Shown here: positions 12,901 through 25,500 of the stretch, piece by piece
How the letters are laid out: each line of letters begins with the position of its first letter
Numbering within the stretch: the first letter of the stretch is position 1
Source: Odiellus spinosus
Lineage: Eukaryota; Arthropoda; Arachnida; Opiliones; Phalangiidae
Assembly: GCA_963920705.1 (NCBI GenBank)
Contig: OY987230.1
Coordinates: 15,649,320 to 15,713,319, forward strand
Reading direction: 5' to 3'
Length of the DNA: 64,000 nucleotides
Notes under the pieces: generated by a model
Told to the model about the DNA's origin: nothing
The model's database searches: none
The model's input: only the letters and a program-made list of their open reading frames with translations
Position numbers and translations under genes: made by a program

Positions 12901-15900
12901 AAATACACCCCCTGTAAAAATACACCCCTGTGAAAATACACCCCCTGTGAAAATACACCCCCTGTGAAAATACACCCCCTGTAAAAATACACCCCCTGTA
13001 AAATTACACCCCCTGTAAAAATACACCCCCTGTAAAAATACACCCCCTGTAAAAATACACCCCTGTAAAAATACACCCCCTGTGAAAATACACCCCCTGT
13101 GAAAATACACCCCCTGTGAAAATACACCCCCTGTAAAAATACACCCCCTGTAAAATTACACCCCCTGTAAAAATACACCCCCTGTAAAAATACACCCCCT
13201 GTAAAAATACACCCCCTGTAAAAATACACCCGCTGTAAAAATACACCCGCTGTAAAAATACACCCGCTGTAAAAATACACCCCCTGTAAAAATACACCCC
13301 CTGTAAAAATACACCCCCTGTAAAAATACCCCCCTGTAAAAATACACCCCCTGTAAAAATACACCCCCTGTAAAAATACACCCCCTGAAAAAGTACACCC
13401 CCTGTAAAAATACACCCCCTGTAAAAATACACCCCCTGTAAAAATACACCCCCTGTAAAAATACACCCCCTGTAAAAATACACCCCCTGTAAAAATACAC
13501 CCCCTGTAAAAATACACCCCCTGTAAAAATACACCCCCTGTAAAAATACACCCCCTGTAAAAATACACCCCCTGTAAAAATACACCCCCTGTAAAAATAC
13601 ACCCCCTGTAAAAATACACCCCCTGTAAAAATACACCCCCTGTAAAAATACACCCCTGTAAAAATACACCCCTGTAAAAATACACCCCCTGTAAAAATAC
13701 ACCCCTGTCAAAATACACCCCCTGTAAAAATACACCCCCTGTAAAAATACACCCCCTGTAAAAATACACCCCCTGTAAAAATACACCCCCTGTAAAAATA
13801 CACCCCCTGTAAAAATACACCCCCTGTGAAAATACACCCCCTGTAAAAATACACCCCCTGTAAAAATACACCCCCTGTAAAAATACACCCCCTGTAAAAA
13901 TACACCCCCTGTAAAAATACACCCCCTGAAAAAATACACCCCCTGAAAAAATACACCCCTGTAAAAATACACCCCCTGTAAAAATACCCCCCTGTAAAAA
14001 TACACCCCCTGTAAAAATACACCCCCTGTAAAAATACACCCCCTGTAAAAATACACCCCCTGTAAAAATACACCCCCTGTAAAAATACACCCCCTGTAAA
14101 AATACACCCCCTGTAAAAATACACCCCCTGTAAAAATACACCCCTGTAAAAATACACCCCTGTGAAAATACACCCCCTGTGAAAATACACCCCCTGTAAA
14201 AATACACCACTGTAAAAATACACCCCCTGTAAAAATACACCCCCTGTAAAATTACACCCCCTGTAAAAATACACCCCTTGTAAAAATACACCCCCTGTAA
14301 ATATACACCCCTGTAAAAATACACCCCCTGTGAAAATACACCCCCTGTAAAAATACACCCCCAGTAAAATTACACCCCCTGTAAAAATACACCCCCTGTA
14401 AAAATACACCCCCTGTAAAAATACACCCCCTGTGAAAATACACCCCCTGTAAAAATACACCCCCTGTAAAAATACACCCCCTGTAAAAATACACCCCCTG
14501 TAAAATTACACCCCCTGTAAAAATACACCCCCTGTAAAAATACACCCCCTGTAAAAATACACCCCCTGTAAAAATACACCCCCTGTAAAAATACACCCCC
14601 TGTAAAAATACACCCGCTGTAAAAATACACCCCTGTAAAAATACACCCCTGTAAAAATACACCCCCTGTAAAAATACCCCCCCTGTAAAAATACACCCCC
14701 TGTAAAAATACACCCCCTGTAAAAATACACCCCCTGTAAAAATACACCCCCTGTAAAAATACACCCCCTGTAAAAATACACCCCCTGTAAAAATACACCC
14801 CCTGTAAAAATACACCCCCTGTAAAAATACACCCCCTGTAAAAATACACCCCCTGTAAAAATACACCCCCTGTAAAAATACACCCCTGTAAAAATACACC
14901 CCTGTAAAAATACACCCCCTGTAAAAATACACCCCTGTCAAAATACACCCCTGTCAAAATACACCCCCTGTAAAAATACACCCCCTGTAAAAATACACCC
15001 CCTGTAAAAATACACCCCCTGTAAAAATACACCCCCTGTAAAAATACACCCCCTGTAAAAATACACCCCCTGTAAAAATACACCCCTGTAAAAATACACC
15101 CCCTGTGAAAATACACCCCCTGTAAAAATACACCCCCTGTAAAAATACACCCCCTGTAAAAATACACCCCCTGTAAAAATACACCCCCTGTAAAAATACA
15201 CCCCTGTAAAAATTCACCCCTGTAAAAATACACCCCCTGTAAAAATACACCCCTGTAAAAATACACCCCCTGTAAAAATACACCCCCTGTAAAAATACAC
15301 CCCCTGAAAAAATACACCCCCTGAAAAAATACACCCCCTGAAAAAATACACCCCCTGTAAAAATACACCCCCTGTAAAAATACACCCCTGTAAAAATACA
15401 CCCCTGTAAAAATACACCCCTGTAAAAATACACCCCTGTAAAAATACACCCCTGTAAAAATACACCCCTGTGAAAATACACCCCCTGTGAAAATACACCC
15501 CCTGTAAAAATACACCCCCTGTAAAAATACACCCCCTGTAAAAATACACCCCCTGTAAAAATACACCCCCTGTAAAATTACACCCCCTGTAAAATTACAC
15601 CCCCTGTAAAATTACACCCCCTGTAAAAATACACCCCTTGTAAAAATACACCCCCTGTAAAAATACACCCCTGTAAAAATACACCCCCTGTGAAAATACA
15701 CCCCCTGTAAAAATACACCCCCTGTAAAAATACACCCCCTGTAAAATTACACCCCCTGTAAAAATACACCCCTGTAAAAATACACCCCTGTAAAAATACA
15801 CTAACTGTAAAAATACACTAACTGTAAAAATACACCCCCTGAAAAAATACACCGCCTGAAAAAATACACCGCCTGAAAAAATACACCGCCTGAAAAAATA

Positions 15901-18900
15901 CACCGCCTGAAAAAATACACCGCCTGAAAAAATACACCGCCTGAAAAAATACACCGCCTGAAAAAATACACGCCCTGTAAAAATACACGCCCTGTAAAAA
16001 TACACGCCCTGTAAAAATACACGCCCTGTAAAAATACACGCCCTGTAAAAATACACGCCCTGTAAAAATACACCCCCTGTAAAAATACACCCCCTGTAAA
16101 AATACACCCCCTGTAAAAATACACCCCCTGTAAAAATACACCCCCTGTAAAAATACACCCCCTGTAAAAATACACCCCCTGTAAAAATACACCCCCTGTA
16201 AAAATACACCCCCTGTAAAAATACACCCCCTGTAAAAATACACCCCCTGTAAAAATACACCCCCTGTAAAAATACACCCCCTGTAAAAATACACCCCCTG
16301 TAAAAATACACCCCCTGTAAAAATACACCCCCTGTAAAAATACACCCCCTGTAAAAATACACCCCCTGTAAAAATACACCCCCTGTAAAAATACACTCCC
16401 TGTAAAAATACACCCCCTGTAAAAATACACCCCCTGTAAAAAAACACCCCTGTAAAAATACACCCCTGTAAAAATACACCCCCTGTAAAAATACACCCCC
16501 TGTAAAAATACACCCCCTGTAAAAATACACCCCCTGTAAAAATACACCCCCTGTAAAAATACACCCCCTGTAAAAATACACCCCCTGTAAAAATACACCC
16601 CTGTCAAAATACACCCCCTGTAAAAATACACCCCCTGAAAAAATACACCCCCTGAAAAAATACACCCCCTGAAAAAATACACCCCCTGAAAAAATACACC
16701 CCCTGTAAAAATACACCCCCTGTAAAAATACACCCCTGTGAAAATACACCCCCTGTGAAAATACACCCCCTGTGAAAATACACCCCCTGTGAAAATACAC
16801 CCCCTGTAAAAATACACCCCCTGTAAAATTACACCCCCTGTAAAAATACACCCCCTGTAAAAATACACCCCCTGTAAAAATACACCCCTGTAAAAATACA
16901 CCCCCTGTGAAAATACACCCCCTGTGAAAATACACCCCCTGTAAAAATACACCCCCTGTAAAAATACACCCCCTGTAAAATTACACCCCCTGTAAAAATA
17001 CACCCCCTGTAAAAATACACCCCCTGTAAAAATACACCCCCTGTAAAAATACACCCCCTGTAAAAATACACCCCCTGTAAAAATACACCCCCTGTAAAAA
17101 TACACCCCCTGTAAAAATACACCCCCTGTAAAAATACACCCGCTGTAAAAATACACCCGCTGTAAAAATACACCCCTGTAAAAATACACCCCCTGTAAAA
17201 ATACCCCCCTGTAAAAATACACCCCCTGTAAAAATACACCCCCTGTAAAAATACACCCCCTGTAAAAATACACCCCCTGTAAAAATACACCCCCTGTAAA
17301 AATACACCCCCTGTAAAAATACACCCCCTGTAAAAATACACCCCCTGTAAAAATACACCCCCTGTAAAAATACACCCCCTGTAAAAATACACCCCCTGTA
17401 AAAATACACCCCCTGTAAAAATACACCCCCTGTAAAAATACACCCCCTGTAAAAATACACCCCCTGTAAAAATACACCCCCTGTAAAAATACACCCCCTG
17501 TAAAAATACACCCCCTGTAAAAATACACCCCCTGTAAAAATACACCCCCTGTAAAAATACACCCCCTGTAAAAATACACCCCCTGTAAAAATACACCCCC
17601 TGTAAAAATACACCCCCTGTAAAAATACACCCCCTGTAAAAATACACCCGCTGTAAAAATACACCCGCTGTAAAAATACACCCGCTGTAAAAATACACCC
17701 GCTGTAAAAATACACCCGCTGTAAAAATACACCCGCTGTAAAAATACACCCGCTGTAAAAATACCCCCCTGTAAAAATACACCCCCTGTAAAAATACACC
17801 CCCTGTAAAAATACACCCCCTGTAAAAATACACCCCCTGTAAAAATACACCCCCTGTAAAAATACACCCCCTGTAAAAATACACCCCCTGTAAAAATACA
17901 CCCCCTGTAAAAATACACCCCCTGTAAAAATACACCCCCTGTAAAAATACACCCCCTGTAAAAATACACCCCCTGTAAAAATACACCCCCTGTAAAAATA
18001 CACCCCCTGTAAAAATACACCCCCTGTAAAAATACACCCCCTGTAAAAATACACCCCCTGTAAAAATACACCCCCTGTAAAAATACACCCCCTGTAAAAA
18101 TACACCCCCTGTAAAAATACACCCCCTGTAAAAATACACCCCTGTAAAAATACACCCCCTGTAAAAATACACCCCTGTCAAAATACACCCCCTGTCAAAA
18201 TACACCCCCTGTAAAAATACACCCCCTGTAAAAATACACCCCCTGAAAAAATACACCCCCTGTAAAAATGCACCCCTGTAAAAATACACCCCCTGTGAAA
18301 ATACACCCCCTGTAAAAATACACCCCCTGTAAAAATACACCCCCTGTAAAAATACACCCCCTGTAAAAATACACCCCCTGTAAAAATACACCCCTGTAAA
18401 AATTCCCCCCTGTAAAAATACACCCCCTGTAAAAATACACCCCTGTAAAAATACACCCCCTGTAAAAATACACCCCCTGTAAAAATACACCCCCTGAAAA
18501 AATACACCCCCTGAAAAAATACACCCCCTGTAAAAATACACCCCTGTAAAAATACACCCCCTGTGAAAATACACCCCCTGTGAAAATACACCCCCTGTAA
18601 AAATACACCCCCTGTAAAAATACACCCCCTGTAAAAATACACCCCCTGTAAAAATACACCCCCTGTAAAAATACACCCCTTGTAAAAATACACCCCCTGT
18701 AAAAATACACCCCTGTAAAAATACACCCCCTGTAAAAATACACCCCCTGTGAAAATACACCCCCTGTGAAAATACACCCCCTGTGAAAATACACCCCCTG
18801 TAAAATTACACCCCCTGTAAAAATACACCCCCTGTAAAAATACACCCCCTGTAAAAATACACCCCCTGTGAAAATACACCCCCTGTGAAAATACACCCCC

Positions 18901-19512
18901 TGTGAAAATACGCCCCCTGTAAAAATACGCCCCCTGTAAAAATACGCCCCCTGTAAAAATACGCCCCCTGTAAAAATACGCCCCCTGTAAAAATACGCCC
19001 CCTGTAAAAATACGCCCCCTGTAAAAATACGCCCCCTGTAAAAATACGCCCCCTGTAAAAATACGCCCCCTGTAAAAATACGCCCCCTGCAAAAATACGC
19101 CCCCTGAAAAAATACGCCCCCTGAAAAAATACGCCCCCTGAAAAAATACGCCCCCAGAAAAAAACGCCCCCAGAAAAAAACGCCCCCTGTAAAAATACGC
19201 CCCCTGTAAAAATACGCCCCCTGTAAAAATACACCCCCTGTAAAAATACACCCACTGTAAAAATACACCCCCTGTAAAAATACACCCCCTGTAAAAATAC
19301 ACCCCCTGTAAAAATACACCCCCTGTAAAAATACACCCCCTGATAAAATACACCCCCTGATAAAATACACCCCCTGAAAAAATACACCCCCTGAAAAAAT
19401 ACACCCCCTGAAAAAATACACCCCCTGAAAAAATACACCCCCTGAAAAAATACACCCCCTGAAAAAATACACCCCCTGAAAAAATTCACCCCCTGAAAAA
19501 ATACACCCCCTG
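6916..19512 (-). repeat. Same 17-bp minisatellite in the opposite orientation
   Basis: From 6916 the unit becomes CACCCCCTGTAAAAATA, the exact reverse complement of the left array, for about 740 copies. Variants mirror those on the left: TGAAAAAATA, CACCGCC, CACGCCC, CGCCCCC (18910-19215), plus TGTCAAAATA, TGTGAAAATA and CACCCGC. Higher-order structure is visible. A block of about 2.55 kb is present twice (about 9.9-12.4 and 12.4-14.95 kb), and a block of about 0.7 kb is present twice (about 7.6-8.3 and 8.3-9.0 kb). Long minus-strand frames have the same trivial cause as in the left array. Confidence 0.97.
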
Positions 19513-19548
19513 AAAAAAAAAAAAAATAACACCCCTGGATAATAAAAC

Positions 19549-20478
19549 ACCCCTTTGAAAATTAAACACCCCCTTGAAAATTAAACACCCCCTTGAAAAT
19601 TAAACACCCCCTTGAAAATTAAACACCCCCTTGAAAATTAAACACCCCCTTGAAAATTAAACACCCCCTTGAAAATTAAACACCCCCTTGAAAATTAAAC
19701 ACCCCCTTGAAAATTAAACACCCCCTTGAAAATTAAACACCCCCTTGAAAATTAAACACCCCCTTGAAAATTAAACACCCCCTTGAAAATTAAACACCCC
19801 CTTGAAAATTAAACACCCCCTTGAAAATTAAACACCCCCTTGAAAATTAAACACCCCCTTGAAAATTAAACACCCCCTTGAAAATTAAACACCCCCTTGA
19901 AAATTAAACACCCCCTTGAAAATTAAACACCCCCTTGAAAATTAAACACCCCCTTGAAAATTAAACACCCCCTTGAAAATTAAACACCCCCTTGAAAATT
20001 AAACACCCCCTTGAAAATTAAACACCCCCTTGAAAATTAAACACCCCCTTGAAAATTAAACACCCCCTTGAAAATTAAACACCCCCTTGAAAATTAAACA
20101 CCCCCTTGAAAATTAAACACCCCCTTGAAAATTAAACACCCCCTTGAAAATTAAACACCCCCTTGAAAATTAAACACCCCCTTGAAAATTAAACACCCCC
20201 TTGAAAATTAAACACCCCCTTGAAAATTAAACACCCCCTTGAAAATTAAACACCCCCTTGAAAATTAAACACCCCCTTGAAAATTAAACACCCCCTTGAA
20301 AATTAAACACCCCCTTGAAAATTAAACACCCCCTTGAAAATTAAACACCCCCTTGGAAATTAAACACCCCCTTGAAAATTAAACACCCCCTTGAAAATTA
20401 AACACCCCCTTGAAAATTAAACACCCCCTTGAAAATTAAACACCCCCTTGAAAATTAAACACCCCCTTCAAATTAAAA
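19549..20478. repeat. 19-bp minisatellite, highly homogeneous
   Basis: About 48 copies of CACCCCCTTGAAAATTAAA follow the 17-bp array after an A-rich junction at 19513-19548. Nearly every copy is identical; the only clear substitution inside the array is at about 20355 (TTGGAAATT). Such homogeneity implies recent expansion or strong gene conversion compared with the more varied 17-bp array. The unit looks like the 17-bp unit with a 2-bp insertion between the A/T part and ACACCCCC. Confidence 0.96.
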
Positions 20479-21028
20479 CACCCCTTGAAAAAAACCAATT
20501 CAGTGCTCCCAGCGCATAGCCCAGAAAAAATTATCGGTATTATAGGTTTTAAAAGTCAAAAATATAGGTACTTTATAGGTCCAAAAATATCAATTTACAG
20601 GACTTTTTATAGGTTTTTAGTTTCGAAAAATAGGGGTTTTATATAGGTAGGTTTCTCTGACATGTAATGCAATATAGGTTCTATAGCCTCTAGACCTGTC
20701 CCTCTGCCTCTCTTTGGCACTACTAGCTACTCACGCCACACTCGACAGTCTACCTAACCTCTAAAAAAATAGAGTAATAATTACCAGTGACCTAGGAGAG
20801 GAAACCTTTCTGCCACAGCTTGTTTTTTAGCAATCATTTGCACTTTTTCAAGCAAAAGTATAGTTTTTATAGTTATATAGTTCATTCCTTTCGAATTTTA
20901 TCACCGAAATTGAACAAATTCCCCAAAAAATAGGTATTATAGGTTAAAAAGTGAAATTATAGGTTTTTATAGGATCACTTCAGAATTATAGGTAATTATA
21001 GGTATTATAGGTGGTCTGGGAGCCTTGC
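20479..21028. other. Non-satellite spacer rich in TATAGGT words
   Basis: This is a 0.5-kb island between satellite arrays, with no gene seen. Short words such as TATAGGT, TTATAGG and TTTATAGG recur at both sides (20535-20700 and 20928-21010) around a more complex centre. It is bounded by GCTCCCAG at about 20506 and the inverted CTGGGAGCC at about 21017, so it could be an insertion with short terminal inverted repeats. Its right end runs straight into the 20-bp array. No target duplication was convincing. Confidence 0.6.
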
Positions 21029-21860
21029 CAATTGGGAAAATAAAACACCAATTGGGAAAATAAAACACCAATTGGGAAAATAAAACACCAATTGGGAAAA
21101 TAAAACACCAATTGATAAAATAAAACACCAATTGATAAAATAAAACACCAATTGATAAAATAAAACACCAATTGATAAAATAAAACACCAATTGAGAATA
21201 TAAAACACCAATTGAGAAAATAAAACACCAATTGAGAAAATAAAACACCAATTGAGAAAATAAAACACCAATTGAGAAAATAAAACACCAATTGAGAAAA
21301 TAAAACACCAATTGAGAAAATAAAACACCAATTGAGAAAATAAAACACCAATTGAGAAAATAAAACACCAATTGAGAAAATAAAACACCAATTGAGAAAA
21401 TAAAACACCAATTGAGAAAATAAAACACCAATTGAGAAAATAAAACACCAATTGAGAAAATAAAACACCAATTGAGAAAATAAAACACCAATTGAGAAAA
21501 TAAAACACCAATTGAGAAAATAAAACACCAATTGAGAAAATAAAACACCAATTGAGAAAATAAAACACCAATTGAGAAAATAAAACACCAATTGAGAAAA
21601 TAAAACACCAATTGAGAAAATAAAACACCAATTGAGAAAATAAAACACCAATTGAGAAAATAAAACACCAATTGAGAAAATAAAACACCAATTGAGAAAA
21701 TAAAACACCAATTGGGAAAATAAAACACCAATTGGGAAAATAAAACACCAATTGGGAAAATAAAACACCAATTGGGAAAATAAAACACCAATTGGGAAAA
21801 TAAAACACCAATTGGGAAAATAAAACACCAATTGGGAAAACAAAACACCAATTGGGAAAA
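21029..21860. repeat. 20-bp minisatellite with ordered variant blocks
   Basis: About 41 copies of AATTGGGAAAATAAAACACC. Variants are not mixed but stacked in blocks: 4 units with GGGAAAA, 4 with GATAAAA, 1 with GAGAATA, about 26 with GAGAAAA, then GGGAAAA again, then GGGAAAAC. The centre CCAATTGG is a perfect 8-bp palindrome in each copy. Minus-strand open frames of over 500 codons across this and the next array are repeat artefacts. Confidence 0.96.
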
Positions 21861-22525
21861 CAAAACTCCCTTTGGAAAACAAAACCCCCTTTGGAAAACA
21901 ATACACCAATTGGGAAAACAAAACCCCCTTTGGAAAACAAAACCCCCTTTGGAAAACAAAACACCCTTTGGAAAACAAAACACCCTTTGGAAAACAAAAC
22001 ACCCTTTGGAAAACAAAACACCCTTTGGAAAACAAAACACCCTTTGGTAAACAAAACACCCTTTGGTAAACAAAACACCCTTTGGTAAACAAAACACCCT
22101 TTGGTAAACAAAACACCCTTTGGTAAACAAAACACCCTTTGGTAAACAAAACACCCTTTGGTAAACAAAACACCCTTTGGTAAACAAAACACCCTTTGGT
22201 AAATAAAACACCCTTTGGTAAATAAAACACCCTTTGGTAAATAAAACACCCTTTGGTAAATAAAACACCCTTTGGTAAATAAAACACCCTTTGGTAAATA
22301 AAACACCCTTTGGTAAATAAAACACCCTTTGGTAAATAAAACACCCTTTGGTAAATAAAACACCCTTTGGTAAATAAAACACCCTTTGGTAAATAAAACA
22401 CCCTTTGGTAAATAAAACACCCTTTGGTAAATAAAACACCCTTTGGTAAATAAAACACCCTTTGGTAAATAAAACACCCTTTGGTAAATAAAACACCCTT
22501 TGGTAAATAAAACATCCTTTGGAAA
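21861..22525. repeat. 19-bp minisatellite abutting the GALNT 3' end
   Basis: Units pass stepwise from CTTTGGAAAACAAAACACC (to about 22045) to CTTTGGTAAACAAAACACC (about 22046-22200, 8 copies) to CTTTGGTAAATAAAACACC (about 22200-22515, 16 copies). A few units of the neighbouring 20-bp type are interleaved at 21840-21915, so the two arrays grade into each other. The array ends about 30 bp from the GALNT stop codon and very probably lies in or next to that gene's 3' UTR. Confidence 0.95.
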
Positions 22526-22540
22526 ATAGAAACCTCGTAA

Positions 22541-22546
22541 TTTAAT
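22541..22546 (-). terminator. Possible GALNT poly(A) signal (ATTAAA)
   Basis: ATTAAA lies 8 nt after the GALNT stop on the minus strand. No AATAAA occurs in the short unique stretch before the satellite. The first TTTATT words on the + strand (AATAAA on minus) would lie beyond or inside the repeats, so the real 3' UTR may run into the array. This is a weak call. Confidence 0.25.
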
Positions 22547-22553
22547 AATTTTC

Positions 22554-25500
22554 TCAATAAAACCTGGTTTTTTTCTTCCATTCAATGGGCTGCCACGAAA
22601 TGGGTTCCAAAATCCACTTCTGACTTGGATCACCGGTACACTTTCGTAACGTTAGGCCATCTGGGCTAAGATTACTTGGTAAATCCAGACAAAGATTCGA
22701 AGCTTGGTGACGAAAAGTCATTTTCTTAAATCAATGAGAAAATAAAAAAAGGTCTTATGTTAAATGCCTTGATATCTTTAAGTTTAAAACGGTTTTAAAA
22801 TTAAGTTGAACGCATACCAATGGGTCGTATTTCCAGTTTTGTCTTTTGATTTCGATGCATGCCAGCATGACTACGTTAGTATTTTCTTTACCTTCGGGCG
22901 AATCTAAGCATATTGATTCGTCAGACATTATTTTTCCTTCTCTCGTGTAAACAAAACACTGAAATTAGACGTTAAAAAGGTTAAATTAATTGCTCCGTTG
23001 ATGTACAGCTACATTTATTTTACTTGTTGCGGATAAACTTCAATGACGCAATCTTTAATGGGTACTTTTCCCACTGTTTGCTTAACCCCCGATTTGTTCA
23101 ACGGCCTATTCACGCATTTTCCATTCTTCTCGTTACGTATCTACGAATAAAGCCACTTAGTTATTTAGGTTAGAATTGAAATATATCTTCATAACAACTT
23201 TAATAACAAAAGCCAAATACGAAGCCCCTGAACATTTACTGAGTAACGGTTCGTACTTGGCGTGAAATCCTTTTCTTTAAAGAACATCCCACCCAGCCAT
23301 TTTAGTTCTTAGAATGTGTGGTACATTCTTTAATGTTACTGAAATTTCCTCAACGACCCATTGAGTTGGCTCAACGACCGATTCAGCCGGCTCAACGACC
23401 CATTGATCGAGAAATTTGGCCGTTTCCAAATCATCCCCCATCAGCCTATCTCACCTCTGGGTCTCCCTTTGTATTATTTTTCCCATGCTGAAAGTCGAGC
23501 AATAGACGAATTCGGAATTGAAGAGGAACTTGCAGGGGCAGTCTCCATTGCAGTACACTCTTTACGCGCCGATCTCTTAAGAGATGTCAGTATTGTAGTT
23601 CCCATTCTGATCCTATTCTGATTGGCTACGCTATGACGAGAGAGACAAACTAGGCGATCGATAATTCCTCCCCTCTACGCGTTTCCCATAGCAACGGGTG
23701 TAATGCGTGGATAGGTACGAGAGCGAGAGATAAGAGTGAGGGGCAGGCGCGCCATCTATTGCGATAATTCATCATTATATTTGTACTACAAATGGCGTAG
23801 CCCCTAGAAGTTGGTTTATGAGTATGGACATTCCGAATTCGTCAATATTAAAAAAAAATCTCGTTAATTTTAAAGTCTATCAATTGTCGATCATTTGAAC
23901 ATTGATCAATTTGAAAGAACCCTTTTTTTCGATCATTTGAAAAGCGATCAATTAGACAAAACCCCTGGTCAATCATTTGAAAGTTGAGTAATTGGACAAA
24001 AAACTTGTCGATCATTTGAACTTCGATCATTTAGGCATTTTAAAGTTGATCACTTGTATTATTAAGGAATCGGTTAACCCCTCGAAAACTTTACATTCTT
24101 ACCTTTCCAAAAAAACGACTTTCGGTTGGTAGAAAATGCTCGGGCCAAACGTTGTCCAGATACCATTTGAAATTTTGGCACTTTAATCTTTCCCGTAATT
24201 GAATACGAGATGTTACGTTTAAATTCGGACGCACTTTCGCTGCCTCTAAATACGAATGAATGAAAGCTATTTTTGTTAGTTGTTTATGATTACATTAGTA
24301 CTATAGCTTAATTTATAGTCTTAAACCCTAAAAAAAAGACTTTCTATTCCCTTTAAGCATCTTTCCAATTAAAATTGCAATGCATCTAGCAAGATAAACA
24401 ACGTTGTATCCTCGCCTAATAATAAAATCAAACATAGGCCATCATGTTCATTTCAAGCTTCACAGGTATTTTACTAATTACTTTCATCTTTAAAAAAGTC
24501 CCTTCATCAAGTCACATATTCTTTTACGCTGCTTAATTACTCCAAACTTTAGGTTTAAAGTCAGCGTTTTACCCCCCCTCCCACCATCTTGTACCAATCC
24601 ATGTAGAAAAAGGCTTACCAGCCAATTTTATGTTGGGAAAATCTTGTGTTTTATTAGATGGCACCACAGTCTCCAACGGGGTTCCGAAAAAGATACTTTT
24701 GCTTGAATTGATATCGAGTTTTCATGGAAATGTGAAGCCACCTTTTGTAATAAAAGGACGAGATTTGATTGGCCTTTACCGTCAGATTTTGATTCGAGAC
24801 AGTCTACAGCCCACAGTCGGTGTAAATAATGAAATCGGAAGCGCACAGTCGGTGTAAATAATGAAATCGGAAGCGCACAGTCGGTGTAAATAATGAAATC
24901 GGAAGCGCACAGTCGGTGCAAATAATGAAATCGGAAGCGCACAGTCGGTGTAAATAATGAAATCGGAAGCGCCACTCTTCGGAGAAATTCGGGTGATGGG
25001 AGGGAAGACAATATAGCCAAGCGCGGCCCGCCTAAATTTCGTCCCTCTCTCCTGACTCAAAATAACGAGGAAGAGTCCAAATCACTCTATAGCCTGACAG
25101 GGGTAATGACCTTTTGGTTAGTTTTAAGTGATGGCCCTTTGCTGATAGTATTAAACTACGAGGCGTTGCTTATTTTTATGGAATAAAGTGGAATAGGCAA
25201 TAAGACAAATATTTATTTCATAAATTCCTGCTGCGGCAGCTTTTATAAAATAAGAAACAATTGCCAAGCGAAAAAAAATTGGAAGGTTTACCGTAGTTCA
25301 TCGTGTAAAAGAAATCTTTGTAGTCGTCCATCCATACTTCGGCGACTCTTGCCAAATTAGAGTAGAGTATCGAACCAATTCCACCATGACCAGGAAATTT
25401 GTAAGGAGAAGAACGGCGAAACACGTGACCTACGTGAGAACACGGTACTATCTCCACGGACCCTCCACATTGCCATATCTAAAAATATAATTAAACAAAT

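Noticed and set aside
1622-19550. Dozens of long open frames up to 1,436 codons (YFYRGCIFTGGVFLQGV type)
   Set aside because: The 17-bp unit has no stop in any frame of one strand, so long frames are unavoidable. Overlapping frames are all equally good and carry no gene signature.
1-22525. CRISPR array or telomeric repeat
   Set aside because: There are no unique spacers between repeats, and the units (15-24 bp) are not TTAGG-type telomere repeats. The context is eukaryotic interspersed genes.
20967-22633. Three overlapping minus-strand frames over 500 codons (FYLPKGVLFTKGC type)
   Set aside because: Translation of 19-bp and 20-bp repeats in three phases; two of them also run backwards over the GALNT last exon in the wrong frame.
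23361-23621. 86-codon plus-strand frame
   Set aside because: Starts in a short tandem repeat, ends in a MITE and lies antisense in an intron; no known domain.
24628-25060. Open frames on both strands around 24.6-25.1 kb
   Set aside because: Mostly made of the 32-bp tandem repeat ([11 protein letters not shown] type).
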